Assembly: GCA_024644235.1 (NCBI GenBank)
Contig: JAHELJ010000026.1
Coordinates: forward strand, 1 to 51,114
Length of the DNA: 51,114 nucleotides
DNA from: Lewinellaceae bacterium
Lineage (GTDB): Bacteria > Bacteroidota > Bacteroidia > Chitinophagales > Saprospiraceae
Direction of reading: 5' to 3'
Part shown: piece by piece, positions 28,911 through 38,400 of the stretch
Layout: the number at the start of each line of letters is the position of its first letter
Position numbering within the stretch: position 1 is the stretch's first letter
Made by a program: the position numbers and the translations under genes
Notes under the pieces: generated by a model
Database searches by the model: none
Told to the model about the DNA's origin: nothing
Seen by the model: only the letters and a program-made list of their open reading frames with translations

Positions 28911-29140
28911 AGCTGAATTACGAAGTACGAATTTTGAATGACGAATTGTCCCGCCAAATGGTCAAAACATACTTAAGATCTATCTAATCTCATGCCGCAA
29001 GTCGCATGCCCCAAGACTATTTTTTGAATTACAAATAACGATTTCAGAATGACGAATTAGGAAAAATCCCAATCCATACCCTTGACCCTTTGCTCTTTAT
29101 CTTTCATCCGAAATCCCACGCCTCAAGCCACCAGCCGCAC
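28911..29140. repeat. Degenerate direct repeats in a convergent spacer
   Basis: The spacer between the converging amidohydrolase and rnfB genes has the 12-mer GAATGACGAATT twice (28936-28947 and 29047-29058), surrounded by variants such as ACGAAGTACGAATTTTGAA. It also has two related C-rich segments with CATGCCGCAAGTCGCATGCC near 28991 and ACGCCTCAAGCCACCAGC near 29115. These look like decayed copies of a short intergenic repeat. No coding potential or strong terminator is seen. Confidence 0.5.
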
Positions 29141-29148
29141 GCCAAATT

Positions 29149-30015
29149 CTAGGTATAGCCTATCCGCCGTTCGCCTTTGCGAACGATCTTTTTGCTCTCC
29201 TTACCTTTCACGACCTCACCGCTTTCATCGAGCCAAACGATCGCTCCGGTGGGGCACCTTTGAATCGGCACCTGAGTTTGGTGATTCTCGGAGTAATCAA
29301 CCACTGGTAAATTATGCATCATGGTGATCAGGTTGCCGGGTGCATCCATCGCGCATTTTGCACAAGCCGTACAGGCCACTTCACAATCTTCGAGAACCCC
29401 ATCACCTGCTTCCAGATTCTTACAGGCTACCCAGAGACGGTGATTTACGGGTTGCAGCGAAAACAAATCTTTTGGACAGACCTCCACGCAATCACCGCAG
29501 GCGGTGCAGAGGGCCTCGTCCACCACCGGCAACGAATGCTGATTCATGGTGATCGCATCAAAGTCGCAGACCACCTCGCAATCGCCATGTCCAAGACATC
29601 CCCAAAAGCAACCTTTCCCGCCTCCTGATATCAGTGACGCTGCCCGGCAGGTTCCAAGGCCTTCATATTGTGCCCGGTTCTTGGCCACATTCGTGCCACC
29701 AGCACAAGCAAGCCTCGCAACGATCTTTTCCTCAGCACCAACAGATACGCCCAAATAATGCGCAATGGCTTCCCTACCCTCCTCACTGCTTACCGTACAC
29801 TTGCCGGGCAAAACATCCCCTGACACCAGGGCTTCGGCAAATGGACGGCAGCCCGGGTACCCACAAGCTCCGCAATTGGCATGGGGCAACATGTCCTCCA
29901 CTTCATCAATCCGGGGATCTTCGTAGACATAGAGCTTCCGGTTGGCAATGACCAGCATCAAAGCCAGGAGAAAGGTCAGCCCGCCTAAAGTGAGTATGGC
30001 TATGAGAATCGACAT
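29149..30015 (-). CDS. rnfB: Rnf complex subunit B, operon 1
   Basis: 288 residues. The N-terminal membrane helix (about 3-24) is followed by the RnfB-type cluster Cys48-x2-Cys51-x4-Cys56 ... Cys73 (ANCGACGYPGC). Then comes a segment with KGCFWGCLGHGDCEVVC, a [4Fe-4S] motif at Cys170/173/176/180, and CTACAKCAMDAP at 215-226. In the last, the fourth Cys is missing at the usual place; Cys253 in QRCPTGAI may replace it. RnfB is the ferredoxin-docking subunit that receives electrons on the cytoplasmic side. Unusually it is the last gene of its operon, after the FNR gene, separated from the other rnf genes. The second copy at 48814-49695 has the same Cys pattern. Confidence 0.93.
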   Translation of the reverse strand: MSILIAILTLGGLTFLLALMLVIANRKLYVYEDPRIDEVEDMLPHANCGACGYPGCRPFAEALVSGDVLPGKCTVSSEEGREAIAHYLGVSVGAEEKIVARLACAGGTNVAKNRAQYEGLGTCRAASLISGGGKGCFWGCLGHGDCEVVCDFDAITMNQHSLPVVDEALCTACGDCVEVCPKDLFSLQPVNHRLWVACKNLEAGDGVLEDCEVACTACAKCAMDAPGNLITMMHNLPVVDYSENHQTQVPIQRCPTGAIVWLDESGEVVKGKESKKIVRKGERRIGYT

Positions 30016-30041
30016 TAGCTATTTAGCTGAAGTATTAATAA

Positions 30042-30896
30042 CTAATAAATGATCTCGGCCCACTTCTTACCCGCGACTAATTCTGCCTTTCGGGTTGCCC
30101 ATTTTTCCTTTGATCCCAAAATCTTCGAAAATGCTTTGTTAAGCATTTCGTGGATCTTCTCATACCCCGCCACATATATATAGGTGTTGGCCTGTGACAA
30201 TATTTCAACTATCTCCGCAGCTCGATCCTCGATCGCTTTGTCCAGTTCGATTGGATCCGCCCAGTGCGGCCGTGGGCTGAGTGCATGGAAAGCCTCGAAA
30301 GTTTCCTCATCGTAGTAATTGGTCAGGTCGCCATCCTTGTTATTCAGGTAAAGTAGTTCCAAGCCACTTCGGGCACCATAAAAAAGACGGATCTTTCCCT
30401 TCCAATCTTTTACGTTTTTATAAATGTGCTTTACAAAGGCCCGAAACGGGGCGATACCGGTGCCCATACCGATCAGGATCAGATTGGCTTGCTTGTCCTC
30501 CGGCACCACAAAAGGAAGCTCGAAAGGGCCGGTTACCGTGATCTTGTCCCCTGGCTTCCGGTCGCATAGATAATTAGATGCCACACCCTGATAAAGCTCT
30601 CCGCTAAACTCATCCACGTACGAACACCTTTTTACCAGCATGGTGATCAGCGGTTTCCCATTGGATTTTGCGGGAAGATCAGCTACACTGTACAAGCGAT
30701 GATGCATACCTTTTCCAAATTCTCCACTGGTCTTTACCAATACGCCGAAACTTTGATCCACCCTGACTTCAAAGCCCGGGTCCACCTCTAATATGATCTC
30801 CCGCACCTCCTCCGTATCAGGGGGGGTGAGACGCTCCGATTTCTTGATGGTTGCCTGATACTTTCTTTCGGTATTAAAATCTGCAAGATGTGCCAT
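30042..30896 (-). CDS. Ferredoxin-NADP+ reductase, plant type
   Basis: 284 residues, cytoplasmic. FAD-binding motif RLYS lies at 67-70. The NADP-binding loop GMGTGIAPFR is at 143-152, followed by YGARSG (174-179). The protein ends in a Tyr (AEIIY, residue 284), the aromatic residue that stacks on the flavin in plant-type FNR. The usual Cys of the C-terminal active-site loop is Ala here (YVAGYEKI). The fold fits plant/cyanobacterial-type FNR, which moves electrons between two reduced ferredoxins and NADP+. Located between orf63 and rnfB within the Rnf-PFOR operon, it links the ferredoxin pool to NADPH. Direction of flow cannot be read from sequence. Confidence 0.9.
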   Translation of the reverse strand: MAHLADFNTERKYQATIKKSERLTPPDTEEVREIILEVDPGFEVRVDQSFGVLVKTSGEFGKGMHHRLYSVADLPAKSNGKPLITMLVKRCSYVDEFSGELYQGVASNYLCDRKPGDKITVTGPFELPFVVPEDKQANLILIGMGTGIAPFRAFVKHIYKNVKDWKGKIRLFYGARSGLELLYLNNKDGDLTNYYDEETFEAFHALSPRPHWADPIELDKAIEDRAAEIVEILSQANTYIYVAGYEKIHEMLNKAFSKILGSKEKWATRKAELVAGKKWAEIIY

Positions 30897-30924
30897 GATA
30901 TTTATTCTTGAATTTATTTTTTAA

Positions 30925-31116
30925 TTATTTCTCATCATCCTGATTATTCTGACATATCGTCGTGCAACCACAGTTTCCACAGCTCATCCGGTTAGCCAGC
31001 ACATCGTCATCCAGCATTTGATCAGCAAAGGCTTTTTTCCACTTTGTCTGCACAAAAAACCATGCGACCATCAGAAAGGCCACTCCAAAAACTCCGATTA
31101 ACAACGATAACAACAT
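30925..31116 (-). CDS. Small membrane protein with four-Cys cluster (NqrM-like candidate)
   Basis: 63 residues: one membrane helix (about 2-22), a basic stretch (KWKK), then Cys46, Cys49, Cys51 and Cys55 in SCGNCGCTTIC and an acidic tail. The layout resembles NqrM, a small membrane protein that helps insert iron into the Cys-ligated site of the Na+-NQR D/E subunits. Those subunits are the homologues of RnfA and RnfE, and this gene lies directly behind rnfA. FeoB-associated Cys-rich proteins have a similar plan and are an alternative. The ATG lies 21 bases after the rnfA stop codon. No copy is seen in operon 2 within the window. Function is inferred from architecture and position only. Confidence 0.65.
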   Translation of the reverse strand: MLLSLLIGVFGVAFLMVAWFFVQTKWKKAFADQMLDDDVLANRMSCGNCGCTTICQNNQDDEK

Positions 31117-31137
31117 TTCATTTTCATCTTTAATATT

Positions 31138-31719
31138 TCAAAGTCCTAGTCCAGCAAATCCCATAAATGTCAATGACAATATTCCGGCAATAACCAAAGT
31201 CAGAGCAGTACCTTTGATTACATCCGGCACATCTGCTAAATTCAACTGTTCCCGCAAACCGGCAATCAAAACCAGGGCAAGGGTAAATCCCGCACCCGCA
31301 CCCAGCGCATAAACAAGGCTTTCCAGAAAATTATATCCTTTATTTGTTTGAAATAGAGCCAACCCCAGAATGGCGCAGTTGGTGGTAATAAGAGGAAGAA
31401 AAATACCCAAAGCTTTGAATAGGGCTGGGCTCATCTTCTTGATCACCATCTCGACCAATTGCACTGTGGAAGCGATGACCACGATATAACTGATCAGTTG
31501 TAAAAAAGGAGCATTTAAAGCTACCAGCAATGCATGAATACCATAGGCACACATGGAGCTTATGATCATCACAAATGTCACTGCAGCTCCCATTTTGGTG
31601 GCCGTTTCCATCTTTCCGGAGACTCCCAAAAAAGGACAAATACCCAGAAAATAAGCCAACACAAAATTGCTGATCAGACTTGCATTAATAAAAATATACC
31701 ACAATGATTCGTCGGTCAT
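31138..31719 (-). CDS. rnfA: Rnf complex subunit A, operon 1
   Basis: 193 residues with about six membrane helices. The conserved ligand Cys residues of the intramembrane Fe-S site are present: Cys28 in FLGICPFLG and Cys115 in ITTNCAILG. RnfA pairs with RnfE, and together they hold a cluster between the membrane leaflets that carries electrons across the membrane. The ATG overlaps the rnfE stop by four bases, showing coupled translation. Closely related to the copy at 40658-41236. Confidence 0.95.
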   Translation of the reverse strand: MTDESLWYIFINASLISNFVLAYFLGICPFLGVSGKMETATKMGAAVTFVMIISSMCAYGIHALLVALNAPFLQLISYIVVIASTVQLVEMVIKKMSPALFKALGIFLPLITTNCAILGLALFQTNKGYNFLESLVYALGAGAGFTLALVLIAGLREQLNLADVPDVIKGTALTLVIAGILSLTFMGFAGLGL

Positions 31720-32369
31720 GTGCTAAGCTTTCGTTTCTTCATGATATTAAATATCAACAACCAGGCAGCTAGAGTGAAAAATCCACCGGCTGGTAGTATC
31801 ATGATTATCCACTCCTGAAAATTTTCAGCGAACAAGGGAAAACTGAAGATGGTTCCATTGCCAAAAATTTCCCGTACCGCTCCCAGACAGAATAATGCGA
31901 ATGTAAAGCCAACCCCCATCCCGAGTGCATCCAAAATTGAATTTCCAATTGAATTTTTTGAAGCAAAGGCCTCTGCACGGCTAAGAATTAAACAATTCAC
32001 TACAATCAAGGAGATGAAAGCTCCCAGACTTTTGTGCAATTCTATGCTAATGGCTTGGATAGCATAATCCGTGATCGTCACGAAGGTGGCTATGATCAAT
32101 ATATAGGATGCGATACGCACTTGCTTGGGGATAAAATTCCGCAGAGAGGAAACCAGAATATTGGACATCAATAGCACAAAAGCAGTGGCTAATCCCATCG
32201 CCAAAGCGTTTATCGCCGTATTCGATACTGCCAGCACCGGACACATGCCCAGCACCTGTACGAAGACCGGATTGTCCCGCCACAAACCTTTGATAAATTC
32301 GTCGGTTGACAGTCCATCTTCCAAAGAAGCTGAAAAAATACCTTTCCCCTTAACTTCTGGTTTATCCAT
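31716..32369 (-). CDS. rnfE: Rnf complex subunit E, operon 1
   Basis: 217 residues with about six membrane helices. The pseudo-symmetric ligand motifs are Cys43 in GMCPVLAVSN and Cys126 in VVNCLILSR, matching those of RnfA. It forms the RnfA/E core that coordinates the intramembrane iron-sulfur cluster. The start overlaps the end of rnfG by eight bases and its end overlaps rnfA by four, so the set is translated as a block. Confidence 0.95.
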   Translation of the reverse strand: MDKPEVKGKGIFSASLEDGLSTDEFIKGLWRDNPVFVQVLGMCPVLAVSNTAINALAMGLATAFVLLMSNILVSSLRNFIPKQVRIASYILIIATFVTITDYAIQAISIELHKSLGAFISLIVVNCLILSRAEAFASKNSIGNSILDALGMGVGFTFALFCLGAVREIFGNGTIFSFPLFAENFQEWIIMILPAGGFFTLAAWLLIFNIMKKRKLST

Positions 32370-33075
32370 TTTTCATCTTATCCTTTTCCTGCTTTATCAA
32401 TTCCGAATTCTTCCAACTTTTATAGATCAGAGGTATCCATTTTTCGGTACTGGATCCAATGATATTGCCTATTGCCCGCGATGATATTGTTGCACCAGTG
32501 ATCCCGTCCACTTCCCAGGGGTTCTTCTTACTTCCCTTCTTTACCGGGACCACTGCGTTCTCCAATCCTGACTTATTCTCCGTTAGGGATACATCTAACG
32601 CCTTAAAGTTTTCGAGGAAAATGGGATCCTTTTCGATTTTGTCTCCCAGGCCTGGCGTTTCTTTACTTTCCAACACGTGGAAGCCGATGATCTTTTGATT
32701 TGCCGGATCGTAGCCATAAAGAATTCTGATCACATCGGCGAATCCCAATCCACTAGCTTCCACTGCAATTCCGGCCAGCTCTCCGCTTTCATCGTAGCCC
32801 ACATAAATGAGCTGAACGTCCTTCGCGGCCTCGCCAGATAAGACGGAGATTTTGCCTTGATCCAACTGAAAGGTTTCTTTGTTCATTGCTCCCGGCAAAA
32901 CCTGAAAAACCGCCTTCTCTAATGCCACTGCTTTATTTCTTTCTATCCGGGGTAAGGTACCCTCGAAAGTCAAAACAATCATCAAAGCACACAGCACACC
33001 AATGCCAACCATTGCTCGTAGCATTGTGGCACCGCTGTCCGGTGATTTCATTTCAGTTACACTGGTACCACTCAT
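32362..33075 (-). CDS. rnfG: Rnf complex subunit G with covalent FMN site
   Basis: 237 residues. One N-terminal membrane helix (about 19-37) anchors a periplasmic FMN-binding domain. The attachment motif TGATISS has its acceptor Thr at 196, so FMN should be linked as a phosphoester by an ApbE-type transferase. No apbE gene is in the window. The conserved SKETPGLGDKI segment precedes it. The start overlaps the rnfD stop by four bases. Confidence 0.95.
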   Translation of the reverse strand: MSGTSVTEMKSPDSGATMLRAMVGIGVLCALMIVLTFEGTLPRIERNKAVALEKAVFQVLPGAMNKETFQLDQGKISVLSGEAAKDVQLIYVGYDESGELAGIAVEASGLGFADVIRILYGYDPANQKIIGFHVLESKETPGLGDKIEKDPIFLENFKALDVSLTENKSGLENAVVPVKKGSKKNPWEVDGITGATISSRAIGNIIGSSTEKWIPLIYKSWKNSELIKQEKDKMKNG

Positions 33076-34091
33076 CGTTCCATAGCTCTTTTTGCGGTTC
33101 CGTAGACTCTCAAGCGAATCATATTGTCGATATGGGGTGAGATGGCATTGGCAATCAGAATAGCATACATCACCCCTTCAGGTAAGCCGCCCCATAATCG
33201 AATGACCACTACCAGCAATCCGATGATTGCTCCGTACAGCACCACTCCTGCTGAAGTGATCGGTGAGGCCACCATATCTGTCGCCATGAAGATGGCACCC
33301 AACATCAATCCCCCTGAAAACAACATAAAGACCGGTGACGGATAGCTCTCATTGTCTATTAAATAAAACAAACCGCTGAGTATATAGACAGTCCCCAGCA
33401 CAGCGACCGGTATTCGCCAGTTCATCATATTTCGCATCACCAGGTAGATCCCCCCTAAAATGATCAGGGCGGCACACGTTTCTCCAGTCGATCCGGTGAC
33501 CAGGCCTAAGGCTAGCTCCTGAGCATCTGTTGTGATTCCTTCAAACTTGAAAGCAGCTAAAGGGGTTGCCGCAGTAATCCCATCGGCAGCAGGTTCGGCA
33601 AACGGAAACGTAAAGGTAGCGCTGAAGGTACTGTCAAACCGGTTGCTTGCAAAAGCGGGTTGCCAGGTGGTAATAGCTACCGGAAACGCTGCCTGCAGTA
33701 CCGCCCTTCCCACCAGGGCCGGATTGAAAACATTATATCCTAGTCCGCCAAACATAAACTTGCCGAGGGCGATCGCAATCACTCCCCCGCAGAAAGTCAT
33801 CCATAGCGGAAAGCCCGGTGGCAATGTCAACCCCAGGAGCAATCCGGAGATCACTGCCGACCAGTCTGAAATCGTGCTCTCCTTGCCTGCCAGTCTACAA
33901 AGCAGATGTTCTGTAATCACACAGGATGCGACTGAAGTAAACAATACCAGCAAAGCACTGAGGCCAAAGGCATAAACCGCAAATGCCGACACTGGCAGTA
34001 GTGCCCAGACGACGTTGCGCATGATGTCATCCGTACTTATCCCCTTGGTGATATGCGGCGAGGAACTAATATGGAGCGTGCGCTTAAGCAT
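33072..34091 (-). CDS. rnfD: Rnf complex subunit D, operon 1
   Basis: 339 residues from the ATG at 34091; longer frames reaching 34202 would be fully antisense-free but overlap rnfC by about 120 bases and add no RnfD sequence. Eight or more membrane helices are visible, with LTLPPGFPLWMTFCGG and NPALVGRAVLQAAFP typical of RnfD. The FMN motif is TAATPL (acceptor Thr176), with Ala where most RnfD proteins, including the second copy here, have Gly (TGATPL). It probably still accepts FMN. It overlaps rnfC by eight bases and rnfG by four. Confidence 0.93.
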   Translation of the reverse strand: MLKRTLHISSSPHITKGISTDDIMRNVVWALLPVSAFAVYAFGLSALLVLFTSVASCVITEHLLCRLAGKESTISDWSAVISGLLLGLTLPPGFPLWMTFCGGVIAIALGKFMFGGLGYNVFNPALVGRAVLQAAFPVAITTWQPAFASNRFDSTFSATFTFPFAEPAADGITAATPLAAFKFEGITTDAQELALGLVTGSTGETCAALIILGGIYLVMRNMMNWRIPVAVLGTVYILSGLFYLIDNESYPSPVFMLFSGGLMLGAIFMATDMVASPITSAGVVLYGAIIGLLVVVIRLWGGLPEGVMYAILIANAISPHIDNMIRLRVYGTAKRAMER

Positions 34092-35439
34092 GTTGTTTCG
34101 ATTCGGCTGCCTTCCGTTTCCTGACCAGCGATTTGGACAAGCGGAAATATTGTACCAGTGGAATATTGGACGGACATACATAAGAGCAAGATCCGCATTC
34201 AAAGCAGTCCATCAGATTGTAGTCGCTGGCCATCAGATCGTACTGCTCAAACTTGGCCAGGATGCCGAGCTGAGATGGATTGAGGGAAAGTGGGCAGGCG
34301 TCTACACATGCTCCACATTTAATGCAAGGATAGATTTTAGAGGATTTCTTGATCTCCTTCTGGGTGAATACGACCACTCCCGAAGTGCCCTTGACAATGG
34401 AAATGTCCAAATTGGAAACCGAGACTCCCATCATCGGACCTCCCATATATACTTCACTGATATCTTCGTCATAACCTACCTGCTCCAGTGCAAAGCGCAG
34501 AGGCGTACCAATGGGTATGAGATAGTTCCCCTTTTTCGTTACTCCTGGACCGGTAATGGTGACCACTCGCTCCTGAATGCCTCTGCCATGAGGAAGCAGT
34601 CGACCGATTTCAGCGGTGGTGGCAACATTCACGACCAGCGCCTTCACCTCGATCGGCAACCCTCCTGATGGCACTTCCCGGCCTAGCAAGGAGGTGATCA
34701 GCATTTTTTCAGAGCCCTGCGGATATTTTACCGGCACCACCTTTACCGAAATAGGCAGATCAGACGGTAAATTAGCTTCCAGATGATCAGCTGCATCCTG
34801 TTTATTAGCTTCAATGCCGATTATTACTTCCTTGGCTCCAGTGGCCTTTAGCACATACCGGATACCGTTGTAGATGTCATCGGCTTGCTCCAGCATGACC
34901 CGGTGATCGGTCGTGAGATAGGGCTCGCACTCAATGCCGTTGATGATCAGTTCGTCGCAGGTCTTTCCTTCGGGTACTTTCAGTTTGACATGGGTGGGGA
35001 AGGCGGCTCCACCAAGCCCGACGATGCCGGCATCCTGTATGCCTTGAAGGATCTGCTCAGGAGTGGCGCTTTCCACATCGACCGGTTTGCCTGTTACAAC
35101 TTCCTGGCTTGAGCCTGGGAAAGATTTGAGAAAAATGCCGGGCACCATTTTGCCGGTGATCGAAGGCACATTGGCAATTTTTTGCACCACACCGGAAATA
35201 GGAGCGTGAATCGGCACGGAGACATAACCTCCGGATTCCGCCAGCAGCTGGCCCCGGGACACCTCCTGCCCCTCGCGCACAATGACCTGGGAAGGAGCTC
35301 CCAGATGTTGACTGAGGGGCAAAATGATCAATGGAGCAAACGGAAACTGCCGGATGGACAAACCATTCGTTTCGGACTTATGCTCAGGTGGATGAATACC
35401 ATGCCGAAATGTGTTGGTCGGAAGTTTGAACAAACGCAT
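34084..35439 (-). CDS. rnfC: Rnf complex subunit C (NADH-binding), operon 1
   Basis: 451 residues, soluble. The N-terminal barrel-like domain (VIVREGQEVSRGQLLAE) is followed by a Rossmann-like NADH/FMN domain with GLGGAAFPTHVKL and NGIECEPYLTTDHR. Two [4Fe-4S] motifs close the protein: Cys372/375/378/382 and Cys412/415/418/422. RnfC is the cytoplasmic entry or exit site for NADH electrons. The ATG lies 17 bases after the nifJ stop, so the PFOR-like enzyme and Rnf are on one transcript. Confidence 0.95.
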   Translation of the reverse strand: MRLFKLPTNTFRHGIHPPEHKSETNGLSIRQFPFAPLIILPLSQHLGAPSQVIVREGQEVSRGQLLAESGGYVSVPIHAPISGVVQKIANVPSITGKMVPGIFLKSFPGSSQEVVTGKPVDVESATPEQILQGIQDAGIVGLGGAAFPTHVKLKVPEGKTCDELIINGIECEPYLTTDHRVMLEQADDIYNGIRYVLKATGAKEVIIGIEANKQDAADHLEANLPSDLPISVKVVPVKYPQGSEKMLITSLLGREVPSGGLPIEVKALVVNVATTAEIGRLLPHGRGIQERVVTITGPGVTKKGNYLIPIGTPLRFALEQVGYDEDISEVYMGGPMMGVSVSNLDISIVKGTSGVVVFTQKEIKKSSKIYPCIKCGACVDACPLSLNPSQLGILAKFEQYDLMASDYNLMDCFECGSCSYVCPSNIPLVQYFRLSKSLVRKRKAAESKQHA

Positions 35440-35456
35440 GAATCAGACTCGTTTCC

Positions 35457-38400
35457 TTAGTTATACTTCTCACCCCTCTTGATCAACTTTTCCATTCCGT
35501 CAGCTGTTGGATCCGCCGGCAATCCCGGATGGATCACCCTTGCAGTACACTTTTCCGCTGCTTTGACCAGATCCTCATAAGGACCACCGTCCGGATTCTT
35601 GATATATGCTTTCTTGTCGTCGTTGTAGGCAAATATCTCCGGATTGATCTTGATACATTCATCACAAGAAGTACACTCGTCTGTCTCCAGCCAGGGAGCC
35701 ATATAGCTTCCATTTGCTTTGGCTTCGCTGGCAACCTGCTCAGGTGTTTGCTCTGCTACCATCAATTCACCAACCGATATGTCCTCGCCGCCCGCCAGCT
35801 TCATCAATCCCTGGCTGATCTTAGTCACGATCTCCTTACGAATGCGGCCTTCGACGTCTTCCTCTTCCACTTTCTTCGGCTCAATTCCACCCAGTGCGCG
35901 CAACATGATCCAGAAATCTCTTCGCTCTTCACAAGATTCCACAATTTTCTTTGCTACCAAAACCCGGCTCAGTCGTTGCTTTCGATCCACTGCCCAGATA
36001 TAGGGATATTTTTCCTCGCGACTTTCTTCATCCATCTCGAGAAAATCAGCCAGTAACACCATGTTATCATTCCAGGTATCCCGGGGAGCGTTGCGGAAGT
36101 GCTTTCGAAACCTGGCTTCTGTAAGGGCAAAATCGGCAAAGGTCATCGGCACCGTCATGGTCTTCTCCCGGCCATTCTCCAGATATTTCAAATCATAGGT
36201 GGGCCACAAACTGTGCATAGCTGGATTACCTGAAAGATCAAATGCCTCAGCAGCCTTGACTCCTTGATCTGGATTGTATTTGAAAACGGGATATGCCCTT
36301 GACTCCACTGCGAGCTTGGCTTGATGCGCCCCCATATCATCTCCTACGCCATGCTCCGGCTGACAGGTCGTGTATAGATTGAAAACGGCTGGTCGTTTGG
36401 CCATCAAGCCGTCAATAAATCCTTCGATCATCTGGCTGGTGTTGGCGAGTGTTGCCTGGAGCACATAGGTATTCCGGTGAGCCATTGCGATCAGACCAAT
36501 TTCCTTGCGTGGTTCCGATTTGCCCTGCTGTACCTTGCCGTACTGGGCCATGTCAGAAATCTGGCCAATAAATCCAGATGTACATGCCTGACCACCGGTG
36601 TTGGAATACACCTGGGTATCTACAACGATCACCTTGATCGGTTTTCCCGATGCCATCATGCGGGAAAGATTTTGGAAGCCGATGTCGTACATCGCTCCAT
36701 CACCTCCTACCACTACCACTGGCGGACAAAGCAGCCATTCTTCTTCGCTAAAATGATTCCAATTGAAGTAAGTGAAGAAATCATCATGCTCCGTAGAGTC
36801 ATATGTTCCCGCAAGTTCAAGTTCTGCCTTCCGGATCGTCAAGAAGCCTTCAGCCATCTTAGCCATATGCCCTTCAAAAATCCCCATAGCCATGGAAGCG
36901 GAATCCTGGAACAAGTGGTTGGCCCAGGGGAACGGATACGGATTGTAAGGCCAGGTGCTGCCCCAGACCGAAGTGCAGCCGGTGGCATTACACATGCCCA
37001 TGGAAGTACGTCCCTTTCCGGTCACACCCTCAGTATATTTCCATTTCAATTTCTTGAGCTTGGCGAGAAGCTGAGTCACATCCCGAAGCCATCCCTGATC
37101 GATTGGCTCACTGCCTCGCTCACGTTCTAGCCGGCTGGCTATTTCAGACATCGTCAAATCATGATCCTGGGTATCTGAAACAATCTTCGACATCATGTCC
37201 GCGTCACCGACGTCCACTGTATTCATCAGTTTGACTTGGATATGCTTCTCCAGCTTCTGACACAGGTCATCCAACTTGTCGATGTGTTTCCTCACCCGCG
37301 GCTGCATGAGAGATTCCACAGTAGCTACGAATAAATGAATCACCGACTTCTCCGAGCAACCCAGGCAAGCACCGTCTCCACTGGCAAAATGGAGATATGC
37401 ATCCTTGTTCAAGAGAATGGTCTCCAGGGCTCCGATCTTCTCTTCCAGGTCGTCGACACGACTATACTTGTCAGGGGTATTGGGCAAATCAAGCCAGAAA
37501 TCCCACTCCTTCCTCATCTTCGCTACCGACTCCTCTGTCTGAGTGGCCACCACCAGGGCGTCGTCGTCACAAACTTCTACGCATTCCATGCAACCCTTGC
37601 ACGTAGTGGGATTGATAGTAATACTAAACAAGCCCCCACTACCAGGTTGGTTTTTCTCATGCACATCGAAATATGGGCGAGTAAGTGCAAATTGGAAGTC
37701 TCCTAGTTCCTCTCTAAACCATTCAAATTCGCTGGACAAGGCTTCCCCGTTACCATTTTCCTGGATCATTTCATCGATCGCATCCTGGATCAGGTTGTTG
37801 ACCGTGACTCCGTTACGTGCTTCGTCAAACAGATTTCGAATTTTACCTTCCATCTGTCGCACCGCTTTCGACAGGTGCTCGACTTTTCCATGTTTCTTTT
37901 TCACCCTTTGAACTACCGTATCAAGAACAGACGGCAGATCACTCACCAAACCAGGGATGGCAGTATCCGGACACACGGTGTAGCATTCGCCACAGGCCGT
38001 GCAATTATTCGGGATCCATTTCGGGTGCTCGAAGCGAATGCCAGTCATATCTCTAAAGAGGGAGGACACCGCAGGCATGACGCTTAATCCAATAAAGGGA
38101 TCGGTTATATTATCATTGGCCATACCCCGCTGATAGAAGTTTCCAGTTTGCTCCCAGAAGCGATGAATATCACTCAAATTGGATTTGCTCTGCGGAATGC
38201 CCTTCATCATCGTAGGGATTGGCATCACCGTCTCACCATTGGTCTTCTCCGGGACTTCTCCGACAACTTTATTCTTGATTTCATGCACCTCATCGAAGCC
38301 GCGTTTTACTACCCGCATATTATCATCTACCACACGCTGACCCTTTCCTCCAAACTTATGCTGCAGCTGATCTTCGATCGCCTTTAGAAGTTCCACTTCA

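Noticed and set aside
34092-34202. Longer N-terminus for the operon 1 RnfD
   Set aside because: The extra 37 residues overlap rnfC, contain no membrane or RnfD sequence, and the ATG at 34091 gives the normal RnfD start.
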